Positions 24,738-33,045 of a stretch of DNA of 56,192 nucleotides are shown here, piece after piece. The translations under genes and the position numbers were made by a program. The stretch covers positions 1 through 56,192 of the forward strand of contig NZ_CAKZYF010000163.1 in the NCBI RefSeq assembly GCF_937884665.1. The letters run 5' to 3'. Each line of letters starts with the position of its first letter. The first letter of the stretch is position 1. The notes under the pieces are model-generated. The model was not told where the DNA came from, searched no databases, and saw only the letters and a list, made by a program, of their open reading frames with translations. This stretch comes from an uncultured Allomuricauda sp. (GTDB taxonomy: Bacteria > Bacteroidota > Bacteroidia > Flavobacteriales > Flavobacteriaceae).

Positions 24738-25052
24738 ATGGATGATGTGAATACCTGGGTTTCCATCGTAATGATACTTTTAGGAGGTTTGACCGCGGCC
24801 CTCCCCGATTTGTTTGCAGGATATTCCGATCTTTCAGATGAGGAAGAAGAAATCGTTAAAAAACTCAATATTCCTGGAATGTTTAGTAAAGGGCTAGTTT
24901 TAATAGGGGTTCTATCGCTTGTAACCTTTCATACACTGCTATGGTTGGAGTATTACTCTTTAGCCGAACACGCTGTCCCCACAATTATCGTATTCGGTTC
25001 ACTTGCTTTGGTCTTGAAGGCCGGTATGAAATATAAATCCCATCAAAAGTGA
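24738..25052 (+). CDS. Small three-helix membrane protein, DUF3784-like; candidate immunity protein
   Basis: A 104-residue protein with three predicted membrane helices (about 8-26, 50-68 and 78-96). Between the first two is AGYSDLSDEEEEIVKKLNI, which resembles the AGYNxxSxEEKxxYDxKKL loop of DUF3784 membrane proteins. It is transcribed away from the SdpC-like precursor gene across a shared promoter region. The known SDP immunity protein SdpI is about twice as long with six helices, so this is not a plain SdpI, but a small membrane protein next to a membrane toxin is a reasonable immunity candidate. The role is inferred from position only. Confidence 0.55.
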   Translation: MDDVNTWVSIVMILLGGLTAALPDLFAGYSDLSDEEEEIVKKLNIPGMFSKGLVLIGVLSLVTFHTLLWLEYYSLAEHAVPTIIVFGSLALVLKAGMKYKSHQK

Positions 25053-25359
25053 ACAAAAGTACTTTTAAACGTAGGTGATCACTTACCGCCCATTCGCGTT
25101 ACGATTGCAAGGTCGTGTGGCTTACATCCCAAAAAAGACGGAAGAAACTTTCAAAGTACTAAAATAGGACCTTGTAATAAGCAAATCAATACTTCTTTAG
25201 TGCTTGAAGGATTTTCTCCACTATTCCTTTTAATCAAATCAAAAAATGGGATCAAAGAAACTTCATAAAACCACATTAGAACAGAAAAACAACGGTTCTG
25301 AACCAAACCTTACCTTACCATTCTAATATTTTAAGGGATTTCTGTAATCCAAACGGTAC
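25053..25359. other. Gene-poor stretch, about 300 bp
   Basis: Nothing recognisable apart from a 26-codon frame at 25246-25326 (MGSKKLHKTTLEQKNNG and nine more residues). Its composition is hydrophilic and it could be chance or a leftover fragment. The region closes the AT-rich patch before the conserved pgl gene. Confidence 0.45.
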
Positions 25360-26073
25360 TTAGCTTAATTCTGAAGCTGCCCCTTCGTCCAGAAACCAAA
25401 TTAACTTTTCCGAATCTGGATTTACGAGGGATGCTGGATATTTTTCGAAATCCTCCACTTTCTGGGCAATTGCCTTAACCTTTTCGGCCTTTCCCTTTCC
25501 GGTGACCAAAAAAACAACTTCCTTCGCCCTATTGATTACTTTTCCATTTATCGAAATCCGTTTTTGACCAGTTTCCGGATGTGTGGCGACAACGCAATGG
25601 TCCTCGGCATCCCATAGATCAATTTCGTGGGGAAAAATGGAGGCTGTATGTCCATCATCGCCCATCCCCAGAATAACCAAGTCAAACTCTGGGATACCCT
25701 CTACCCTATCCAAATTGATTTCCAAAAGATTGGCATAGCGCATGGCTTCCGAGTTGGGGTCGTTCTCTCCCAAAATACGGTGGATATTCTCTTTGGGGAC
25801 TTCAATTTTTGAAAAGAGATGGTCCACTGTCATTTTAAAATTGCTTTCTTCATCATCTGGGGGCACACACCTTTCATCGCCCCAATAAAAATGGACTTTG
25901 GACCAATCCATTTTTTGCCCATAATCCGCAGCTAGCACATCGAAAACAACTTTTGGGGTACTTCCGCCTGAAAGTGCTACCTGAACTTGTGGTTTTCCTT
26001 CCACAAATTCAGCAAAATAGGATGAAAATTCGCGGGCTACCTCAACCTTATCCTTATATATTTTTAATTCCAT
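25360..26073 (-). CDS. pgl: 6-Phosphogluconolactonase (DevB/SOL type)
   Basis: Pgl opens 6-phosphogluconolactone, the second step of the oxidative pentose phosphate pathway. The 237-residue length fits. Visible are VALSGGSTPKVVFDVLA (33-49, phosphate site), HFYWGDERCVPPDDEESNF (key residues GDER, P, SN) and LVILGMGDDGHTASIFP (about 131-147), all diagnostic of the family. It follows zwf on the same strand after 64 bp and both are divergent from gnd, so the three oxidative-branch genes sit together. Confidence 0.96.
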   Translation of the reverse strand: MELKIYKDKVEVAREFSSYFAEFVEGKPQVQVALSGGSTPKVVFDVLAADYGQKMDWSKVHFYWGDERCVPPDDEESNFKMTVDHLFSKIEVPKENIHRILGENDPNSEAMRYANLLEINLDRVEGIPEFDLVILGMGDDGHTASIFPHEIDLWDAEDHCVVATHPETGQKRISINGKVINRAKEVVFLVTGKGKAEKVKAIAQKVEDFEKYPASLVNPDSEKLIWFLDEGAASELS

Positions 26074-26137
26074 CGGGTTTCTTTTAATAATTCTTGGTTG
26101 CGCTGGAACGGACCTTGCACATCAGACCTAAGACAAT

Positions 26138-27670
26138 TTAACAAATCACGCAATAGCCTGGATCGTCGGCCAGGTTTTCACCTGGATTACGCCAATAACC
26201 CAGGTCTTCAATAAGTTCATCCGCATTTTCAGGACCCCAAAATCCCGCAGCGTAGCCGTACATGCGCACGTCCTTTCCTTTTTTCCAATATTCCAAAATA
26301 GGATCGACAAATTCCCAAGCGGCCTCTACCTCATCCGCACGGGCATATAAGGTGGCATCTCCTTGCATCGCATCCAAAAGCAGACGTTCGTAGGCCTCCA
26401 TCACATAGGTTTCCGCCAAACTGGAATAATAAAAATCCAAATTGGCACGTTCCACTTTAAAGCCCTGTCCGGGTACTTTCACCCCAAACTTGACCAAGAT
26501 TCCCTCATCAGGTTGAATTCTGATAATCAATTTATTATCCTTACTGCTGACCCCGGAATCCTTAAAAATTTGATGATGGGGTGTTTTAAAATGGATAATT
26601 ACCTCCGTTACCTTGGTGGGCATGCGTTTCGCGGTACGCACGTAAAAAGGGACACCATGCCATCGCCAATTGTCCACATAAAACTTGACGGCAGCATAGG
26701 TTTCCGTAGTAGAATTCGGGTCCACCCCTTCCTCCTCGCGATACCCCTTAACGGTCTCTCCATTGATTTCCGATGAAACATATTGCGCGCGGATGGTATT
26801 ATTGAACAAGGTTTCCTCATCGCGCATCACCCGGAGCGACTTCAGGGCTTTTACCTTTTCATTTCGAATTTCTTCAGGTTCATCCCCTATTGGAGGTTCC
26901 ATGACCACCAAAGAAACAATTTGCATGAGATGGTTCTGGAACATGTCCCGTAGCGCCCCGGATTTGTCATAATATCCGCCCCGCTTTTCCACACCGACAC
27001 TTTCCGCATTCGTAATCTCCACGTGATGGATATAGTTTCGGTTCCAAAGCGGTTCAAAGATGCTATTTGAAAAACGGGTCACCAGTAGATTTTGGACGGT
27101 TTCTTTTCCCAAATAATGGTCAATTCTATAAATCTGGGGTTCTTTAAAGTACTGTTGCAGTCCCTTGTTTAAATTTTTGGCAGTCTCCAAACTGTAACCG
27201 AAGGGTTTCTCCACAATTAGTCTTTTCCAACCCAATTCCTGATCATTCAGTTTGGATTCGGCCAGACTCTTCGCTATGGGTTCATACAAACTTGGTGGAG
27301 TTGATAAATAGAAAATGTAGTTATTATCAGTTCCCCGGGATTCATTCAAACTAGCGATACGATTGGAAAGTCCTGAATAGTCGGAGGTATAATCGCTTCC
27401 TAAATCCTCGTAAAAAAGCATATCGGTAAACCCTTTTACGTAGTTTTCTTTCAAATCTTCAATCTTCGCTTTAAGATAAGGACTATCATTTACTACGCGA
27501 TTTCGAAATTCATCGTCAGTGAGATTACTTCTACTTGCTCCAAGAACCACAAAGTTTTTTGGAAGTTGTTTGGCCACATAGAGATTGAATAGGGCGGGAA
27601 TCAACTTTCGCGCCGTCAAATCCCCAGAAGCTCCAAAAATTACCACGAGTTGATTGTCGGTTTTTTTCAT
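26138..27670 (-). CDS. zwf: Glucose-6-phosphate 1-dehydrogenase
   Basis: Zwf oxidises glucose 6-phosphate to 6-phosphogluconolactone and makes NADPH. The 510-residue protein has the N-terminal dinucleotide site VIFGASGDLTARKLIPALF (10-28), EKPFG near 155 and the substrate site RIDHYLGKETVQNLLVTRF (about 182-200, with catalytic His in the DHYLGK signature). It begins at the ATG at 27670 and heads a two-gene unit with pgl. The 180-bp gap to the divergent gnd holds both promoters, but no exact TAnnTTTG element was found there. Confidence 0.97.
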   Translation of the reverse strand: MKKTDNQLVVIFGASGDLTARKLIPALFNLYVAKQLPKNFVVLGASRSNLTDDEFRNRVVNDSPYLKAKIEDLKENYVKGFTDMLFYEDLGSDYTSDYSGLSNRIASLNESRGTDNNYIFYLSTPPSLYEPIAKSLAESKLNDQELGWKRLIVEKPFGYSLETAKNLNKGLQQYFKEPQIYRIDHYLGKETVQNLLVTRFSNSIFEPLWNRNYIHHVEITNAESVGVEKRGGYYDKSGALRDMFQNHLMQIVSLVVMEPPIGDEPEEIRNEKVKALKSLRVMRDEETLFNNTIRAQYVSSEINGETVKGYREEEGVDPNSTTETYAAVKFYVDNWRWHGVPFYVRTAKRMPTKVTEVIIHFKTPHHQIFKDSGVSSKDNKLIIRIQPDEGILVKFGVKVPGQGFKVERANLDFYYSSLAETYVMEAYERLLLDAMQGDATLYARADEVEAAWEFVDPILEYWKKGKDVRMYGYAAGFWGPENADELIEDLGYWRNPGENLADDPGYCVIC

Positions 27671-27850
27671 ACGGTCAAGCTGCCAATTGATGGATTAAAA
27701 CGCTGCATTTCACCACAAGGTACATCTTGTTGTACAAATGCGGGGCATTAATTTTTGAGCATAACGAATATAACGTTTATTTTAGGTTCAGAATCTGAAG
27801 AAAGATTCACTTAGTGATGTCTCAAACTAAACAAATCGAATTAAAGGACT

Positions 27851-29263
27851 ATGGCAAATACATATGATTTTGGTCTTGTGGGCCTTGGCGTGATGGGTCG
27901 TAATTTTATCCTAAACGTAGCCGACCAGGGTTTTACCGCCTTTGGAAATGATGTAAATGAAGACGCAGTAGCAACCCTTATTGAAGAAGGAGGGGACCCG
28001 AGCAAGGTAAACGCGGATGTTGAAGTATCCAATTTCGTGGCGGCCTTGAGCAAGCCCCGTAAAATCATGTTGTTGGTCCCCGCGGGAAAGGTGGTGGATG
28101 CCGTCATTGAATCTTTGCTGCCCCATTTGGAAGAAGGCGATATTATCATTGATGGGGGAAATTCCTTTTTCACGGACACTGACCGCCGAGAGGCCTATTT
28201 GAAGGAAAAGCATATCAATTTCTTTGGTGCCGGAGTTTCCGGTGGTGCCAAGGGAGCTCGAAAAGGACCTAGCATAATGCCCGGAGGCTCCCGGGAAGCT
28301 TATCAATATGTAAAACCCATTTTTGAAGCGGTCGCTGCGAAGTATGACGGTGAACCTTGCGTGGCCTATCTAGGTCCAAAGTCCGCGGGCAATTATGTGA
28401 AAATGGTACACAATGGCATCGAATATGGGTTAATGCAATTGACTTCCGAGATTTACGACCTCCTGAAAAAAGCTGGGGGCCTCACCAATCAGGAACAACA
28501 CGAATGTTTTGCAAAATGGAATTCGGGACGTTTGCAATCGTTCCTCGTTGAAATCACTTCTGAAATCCTGGCCCAAAAAGACGATTTATCCGATGGCGAT
28601 TTAGTGGACATGATATTGGACAAAGCCAAACAAAAAGGAACGGGAAAATGGACCTCCCAGAATGCAATGGATTTGGGTATTCCCGTACCCACTATTGATA
28701 TTGCGGTAAGTATGCGTGAAATTTCCGCTTTGAAAAGTGAACGCATCAAAGCTGATGAAATATATGATAGGCCCAATCCAGAATCTGTGGTCAAGGATAC
28801 CTTGGCCAACAAAGCGGAACAAGCGCTCTATTTCGCTTTTATAATGGCCTATGCCCAGGGAATGCATCAATTGGCGGATGCCAGCAAGGAATATGGGTAT
28901 GCGCTAAATCTTGGGGAAATAGCGAAAATATGGCGAGCAGGTTGTATCAATCGGGCCGCTTTGTTGACGGATATCCCAAATGCATTTAAAGCACCACCGG
29001 ACTTGGCCAACCTATTGCTATCCCCTTCCTTTTCAGAAAAGATAAAAGAAACCGTAGCTGCCACAAGGGAATTGGTGGCCTATGGAGCGACCAACGGTAT
29101 TCCCCTACCCGGCCTTTCCAATGCCCTGACCTATTTTGACGCATATACAAGCAGTAGGCTGCCGCTCAACTTAATACAGGCGCAACGGGATTATTTTGGG
29201 TCCCATACCTATGAAAGGATTGATCGGGAAGGTATTTTTCATACAGCGTGGGAGGAAGATTAA
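27851..29263 (+). CDS. gnd: 6-Phosphogluconate dehydrogenase, decarboxylating
   Basis: Gnd converts 6-phosphogluconate to ribulose 5-phosphate and CO2, giving NADPH. The 470-residue length is that of the classical dimeric type. It shows the NADP-binding GLGVMGRNFILNVADQGF (11-28), IIDGGNSFFTDT (about 98-109), FFGAGVSGGAKGARKGPSIMPGG (key residues G-SGG-GA-GPS-MPGG) and VKMVHNGIEYGLMQL, which holds the catalytic Lys and the Glu. The C-terminal helical tail contains QRDYFGSHTYERID. Divergent from zwf-pgl; together they form the full oxidative pentose phosphate branch. Confidence 0.97.
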   Translation: MANTYDFGLVGLGVMGRNFILNVADQGFTAFGNDVNEDAVATLIEEGGDPSKVNADVEVSNFVAALSKPRKIMLLVPAGKVVDAVIESLLPHLEEGDIIIDGGNSFFTDTDRREAYLKEKHINFFGAGVSGGAKGARKGPSIMPGGSREAYQYVKPIFEAVAAKYDGEPCVAYLGPKSAGNYVKMVHNGIEYGLMQLTSEIYDLLKKAGGLTNQEQHECFAKWNSGRLQSFLVEITSEILAQKDDLSDGDLVDMILDKAKQKGTGKWTSQNAMDLGIPVPTIDIAVSMREISALKSERIKADEIYDRPNPESVVKDTLANKAEQALYFAFIMAYAQGMHQLADASKEYGYALNLGEIAKIWRAGCINRAALLTDIPNAFKAPPDLANLLLSPSFSEKIKETVAATRELVAYGATNGIPLPGLSNALTYFDAYTSSRLPLNLIQAQRDYFGSHTYERIDREGIFHTAWEED

Positions 29264-29781
29264 ATAATTGGGTCTATAAAATAAATCCGGACAATTCTTG
29301 CCGTTTTCTTCTGGGTGAAAAAGGTCAAAACATCATTGGTTGCATCGGTATAAATCCGAGTACTGCCTCTCCAAATACATTGGATAATACACTTAAATCG
29401 GTAAAACGTATCGCTCGGTTCAACGGTTTTGATGGATGGATTATGTTCAATGTATATCCACAGCGAGCGACAAACCCGAGCCAGCTTCACCATGTCCCTC
29501 AGGAAAAATTGATAGGTGAGAACCTTCAAATCTTCCAGAATGCCATAGAACAGTTCGGTATTCAAAATATATGGTTGGCCTACGGAAATCTCATTGAAAT
29601 AAGGAAATACCTGCCCAGCTGCCTGCATCAGCTCTTGCACAGTATCGGTCACCTTGATATTAACTGGAAAATAAGTGGTCTTCCTACGCAAAAAGGACAT
29701 CCCAGACATCCGCTTTATACTTCCGCAAAAAGCCCACTGGTCAGTTTTGATTTGGAGACTTGTTTACAACAGGTACCTTAA
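29248..29781 (+). CDS. DUF1643 domain protein
   Basis: The 177-residue protein overlaps the end of gnd by 16 bp in another frame and starts at a GTG at 29248; no in-frame ATG precedes the conserved domain. The DUF1643 signature is clear: NSCRFLLGEKGQNIIGCIGINPSTA, then DNTLKSVKRIARFNGFDGWIMFNVYPQRATNP. The family is of unknown function and widely found alone in bacteria and phages. Overlap suggests that translation depends on gnd. Convergent with carB after 17 bp. Confidence 0.85.
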   Translation: MGGRLNNWVYKINPDNSCRFLLGEKGQNIIGCIGINPSTASPNTLDNTLKSVKRIARFNGFDGWIMFNVYPQRATNPSQLHHVPQEKLIGENLQIFQNAIEQFGIQNIWLAYGNLIEIRKYLPSCLHQLLHSIGHLDINWKISGLPTQKGHPRHPLYTSAKSPLVSFDLETCLQQVP

Positions 29782-29798
29782 AACCGGAGCCCATTTTT

Positions 29799-32651
29799 CT
29801 ATTTACTCAAATACATTTTACGGCGCGAGTACAGATTATAAAAATCATCGTCCTTGAGACCGTCGATGAACAAAATACTTTCACCAGTGCTTTTCATCTC
29901 GGGCCCTAAATTCTTGTTTACGTTGGGGAACTTATTGAAGGAAAACACAGGTTGTTTTATGGCATATCCTTCCAAATAAGGCTCAAATTTAAAATCCTTG
30001 ATTTTTTTCTCTCCTAACATCACCTTTGTGGCAAAATTGACATAAGGTTCTCCGTAAGCTTTAGCGATAAAAGGTACTGTCCGTGATGCCCTTGGATTGG
30101 CCTCAATGATATAGACCATGTCATCTTTAATGGCAAATTGAATATTTATCAATCCCACGGTGTTCAGGGCCAAAGCTATTTTTTGAGTGTGGTCCTTAAT
30201 CTGTTGCATCACAAATTCTCCCAGATTAAATGGGGGCAGTGTCGCATTGGAATCCCCCGAATGTATCCCGCAGGGTTCAATATGTTCCATAATGCCAATT
30301 ATTTTTACCTCGTCCCCATCGCATATCGCATCGGCCTCTGCTTCTATGGCCCCGTCCAAATAGTGGTCTAATAAGAGTTTGTTATTTGGGATTTTTCGCA
30401 AAAGATCTACCACATGGGCCTCGAGTTCCTCTTTATTGATGACAATTTTCATCCCTTGTCCCCCGAGGACATAAGAGGGTCTTACCAAAAGTGGGAAATT
30501 CAATTCCTCAGCCAATTGAAGCGCCTCGTCCGCTGTTTCCGCTACTCCAAACTTGGGATAAGGGATTCCGTTCTCCTTGAGTAGGGTGGAAAAATTACCC
30601 CGGTCTTCCGCCAAATCCAAGGATTCAAAACTGGTCCCAATAATGTTTATATCATACTTATCCAGCTTTTCGGCCAGTTTCAGGGCGGTCTGCCCCCCTA
30701 ATTGAACAATTACACCTTCGGGTTTCTCATGAAGGATAATATCATAAATGTGCTCCCAAAAGACGGGTTCAAAATAAAGTTTGTCGGCAGTGTCAAAGTC
30801 GGTGGATACCGTTTCCGGGTTACAATTGATCATAATGGTCTCGTAACCACATTCGGAAGCGGCCAAAACCCCATGTACACAGCAATAGTCAAACTCGATA
30901 CCTTGACCAATTCGGTTGGGACCTGAGCCCAAGACCACAATTTTCTTTCTGTTCGTTACCTCACTATCATTGGCCACATAACGAGTTCCATCCGGTTTCT
31001 CGATCTCTTCCTCAAAGGTGGAATAATAGTAGGGAGTGACCGCTTTGAACTCTGCAGCACAGGTATCGACCAATTTATAGACCCTATTGATTCCCAAATG
31101 CGTACGCTTTTTATGTACCTCACTTTCGTAGCAATCCAACATGTGGGCGATTTGACGGTCTGCAAATCCCTTCTGTTTGGCTTCCAATAGCAACGATTTG
31201 GGCAGACTTTCAACCGTATATTTTGAAATTTCCTTTTCCAGATAATGAAGCTCTTCATATTGCTTCAAGAACCACATATCAATTTTGGTGATTTCATGGA
31301 TTGTTTTTAAGGGAATACCAAGTTGAATAGCATCGTAGAGCACAAAAACACGGTCCCAACTGGGCACCTTCAGCTTTTGGATTATGGTATCATAATCTTT
31401 GTAGCCTTTTCCATCCGCTCCCAAACCGTTCCTTTTGATTTCCAAGGACTGGGTCGCTTTGTGCAAGGCTTCTTGAAAGGATCGCCCAATGCCCATGACC
31501 TCACCCACTGATTTCATTTGGAGCCCCAAAGTGCGGTCGGAACCTTCAAACTTATCGAAGTTCCACCTGGGGATTTTTACGATAACATAGTCCAAAGTGG
31601 GTTCAAACAAGGCAGAGGTAGACTGGGTTATCTGATTTTGTAGTTCATCCAGGCTATATCCAATGGCCAGCTTGGCCGCTACCTTCGCTATGGGATATCC
31701 CGTAGCTTTTGAAGCCAATGCGGAAGAACGAGATACCCTGGGGTTGATCTCTATTGCGATTATATCTTCCTTTTCATCTGGACTTACCGCGAACTGCACA
31801 TTACATCCTCCGGCAAAATCCCCGATACTCCGCATCATGTGGATGGCCATATCCCGCATGCGCTGAAACGTTCTATCTGACAAGGTCATGGCAGGGGCAA
31901 CAGTAATGGAATCCCCAGTATGAATACCCATGGGATCCATATTTTCAATGGTACAGATGATGACAACGTTATCGTTTTTGTCACGCAGCAACTCCAACTC
32001 GTATTCTTTCCAGCCCATGAGGGCCTTATCTATCATCACTTCGTGTATAGGCGATACCTCAAGGGCATGGCTTAATTGGTTATCAAATTTTTCCGGATCG
32101 TGCACAATGGAAGCCCCCGCTCCACCCAAGGTAAAAGAAGCCCTGATGACCAATGGAAAGCCAAACTCCTGCGCAATTTCTTTTCCTTTCAAAAAGGAGG
32201 TCGCCGAAGCCTGAGGGGGCATACCGATACCAATTTTAAGCATCAGTTCCCTAAATTTTTCACGGTCTTCCGTAATATTTATGGCGTCAATATCAACCCC
32301 GATGATCTCTACGTTGAAATCTTCCCAAATTCCTTTTTCATCAGCTTCAATACAAAGATTTAATGCAGTTTGGCCACCCATAGTGGGCAAAACAGCGTCA
32401 ATATTGGAATGCTTTTTTAAAATCTCAATAATTGACCTGGTGTTCAAAGGTTTTAAGTACACATGATCGGCCATGGAAGGGTCGGTCATTATCGTGGCCG
32501 GATTACTGTTTATTAAGATGGTTTCTATTCCATCTTCGCGAAGGGACCGTAGTGCCTGACTCCCTGAATAATCAAACTCGCAGGCCTGGCCAATGATGAT
32601 GGGACCAGAACCGATAATCAAAATGGACTTGAGATCTTTTCTTTTGGGCAT
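29799..32651 (-). CDS. carB: Carbamoyl-phosphate synthase large subunit, short form
   Basis: CarB makes carbamoyl phosphate from bicarbonate, ammonia (from CarA) and two ATP for arginine and pyrimidine synthesis. Both ATP-grasp halves are present: the first opens LIIGSGPIIIGQACEFDYSG and the second VVLGSGPNRIGQGIEFDYCC, each followed by the expected NxNPxTVxTDxDxxDxLYF-type segments. The protein stops at 950 residues, about 120 short of the E. coli enzyme, and lacks the C-terminal methylglyoxal-synthase-like domain that binds ornithine and UMP. This short form is, as far as I know, usual in flavobacteria. carA is not in the window. A terminator separates it from rpmH upstream. Confidence 0.95.
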   Translation of the reverse strand: MPKRKDLKSILIIGSGPIIIGQACEFDYSGSQALRSLREDGIETILINSNPATIMTDPSMADHVYLKPLNTRSIIEILKKHSNIDAVLPTMGGQTALNLCIEADEKGIWEDFNVEIIGVDIDAINITEDREKFRELMLKIGIGMPPQASATSFLKGKEIAQEFGFPLVIRASFTLGGAGASIVHDPEKFDNQLSHALEVSPIHEVMIDKALMGWKEYELELLRDKNDNVVIICTIENMDPMGIHTGDSITVAPAMTLSDRTFQRMRDMAIHMMRSIGDFAGGCNVQFAVSPDEKEDIIAIEINPRVSRSSALASKATGYPIAKVAAKLAIGYSLDELQNQITQSTSALFEPTLDYVIVKIPRWNFDKFEGSDRTLGLQMKSVGEVMGIGRSFQEALHKATQSLEIKRNGLGADGKGYKDYDTIIQKLKVPSWDRVFVLYDAIQLGIPLKTIHEITKIDMWFLKQYEELHYLEKEISKYTVESLPKSLLLEAKQKGFADRQIAHMLDCYESEVHKKRTHLGINRVYKLVDTCAAEFKAVTPYYYSTFEEEIEKPDGTRYVANDSEVTNRKKIVVLGSGPNRIGQGIEFDYCCVHGVLAASECGYETIMINCNPETVSTDFDTADKLYFEPVFWEHIYDIILHEKPEGVIVQLGGQTALKLAEKLDKYDINIIGTSFESLDLAEDRGNFSTLLKENGIPYPKFGVAETADEALQLAEELNFPLLVRPSYVLGGQGMKIVINKEELEAHVVDLLRKIPNNKLLLDHYLDGAIEAEADAICDGDEVKIIGIMEHIEPCGIHSGDSNATLPPFNLGEFVMQQIKDHTQKIALALNTVGLINIQFAIKDDMVYIIEANPRASRTVPFIAKAYGEPYVNFATKVMLGEKKIKDFKFEPYLEGYAIKQPVFSFNKFPNVNKNLGPEMKSTGESILFIDGLKDDDFYNLYSRRKMYLSK

Positions 32652-32691
32652 TCTTCGTATTTAATTACAATTCAAACATTAAAATTAGGTC

Positions 32692-32727
32692 AAAAAAAAG
32701 GTGCTAAACTTGAGAAGTAGCACCTTT
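32692..32727 (-). terminator. Rho-independent terminator of rpmH
   Basis: On the minus strand AAAGGTGCTA (32727-32718) pairs with TAGCACCTTT (32706-32697) around an 11-nt loop, followed by an eight-base T-run. It lies 23 bases after the rpmH stop and 41 bases before the carB start, so it separates the two units. Confidence 0.9.
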
Positions 32728-32750
32728 AATTAAAAGTTATCGACAACACC

Positions 32751-32909
32751 TTATTTCTTGTGTCTAGGTTCTGATGAAACGGAAATCTTTTTTCTTCCCT
32801 TAGCCCTTCTGCGAGCCAGAACTTTTCGGCCATTGGCAGTCGCCATGCGCTCCCTAAACCCATGCTTGTTTCTTCTCTTCCTTTTTGACGGCTGATATGT
32901 CCTTTTCAT
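32751..32909 (-). CDS. rpmH: 50S ribosomal protein L34
   Basis: A 52-residue, highly basic protein, too short for most ORF cut-offs. It starts [20 protein letters not shown], continues [20 protein letters not shown] and ends with a short tail [11 protein letters not shown]. This is the full L34 pattern (KRT-QPS-RKR-HGFR-RM-T-GR-VL-RRR-KGR). L34 is a late-binding structural protein of the large ribosomal subunit. In this genome it is not next to rnpA or dnaA. It has a textbook Bacteroidota promoter upstream and a terminator downstream, so it is transcribed alone. Confidence 0.97.
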   Translation of the reverse strand: MKRTYQPSKRKRRNKHGFRERMATANGRKVLARRRAKGRKKISVSSEPRHKK

Positions 32910-32964
32910 TTCCGAATTATTTTAAAGATTTTGAACTAAGAAAAGCTTTTCAAAATTCTGGGCG

Positions 32965-32995
32965 CAAATATACAAAGAGTTTTTGCTTCGACAAA
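32965..32995 (-). promoter_or_regulatory. Promoter of rpmH with exact -33 and -7 boxes
   Basis: On the minus strand TTTG (32995-32992), a 19-base spacer and TATATTTG (32972-32965) match the Bacteroidota primary-sigma promoter TTTG-N19-TAnnTTTG at every defined base. It lies about 55 bases before the rpmH ATG. The best promoter in the window. Confidence 0.8.
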
Positions 32996-32998
32996 TGG

Positions 32999-33026
32999 TT
33001 TGTAAAAAATGTTTATGTTAGTTTTG
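32999..33026 (+). promoter_or_regulatory. Putative promoter of the DUF6263 gene
   Basis: TTTG (32999-33002), a 16-base spacer and TAGTTTTG (33019-33026) lie 19 bases before the ATG at 33046. The spacer is a little short against the usual 17-23. It is divergent and back to back with the rpmH promoter. Confidence 0.5.
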
Positions 33027-33045
33027 TCCCATTAACAAACACCTC

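Noticed and set aside
25246..25326. 26-codon frame
   Set aside because: Too short and without support to call as a gene; mentioned only as a possible fragment in the gene-poor stretch.
27671..27850. Consensus promoters in the zwf/gnd divergent region
   Set aside because: No exact TAnnTTTG match could be found on either strand, so no site was annotated.
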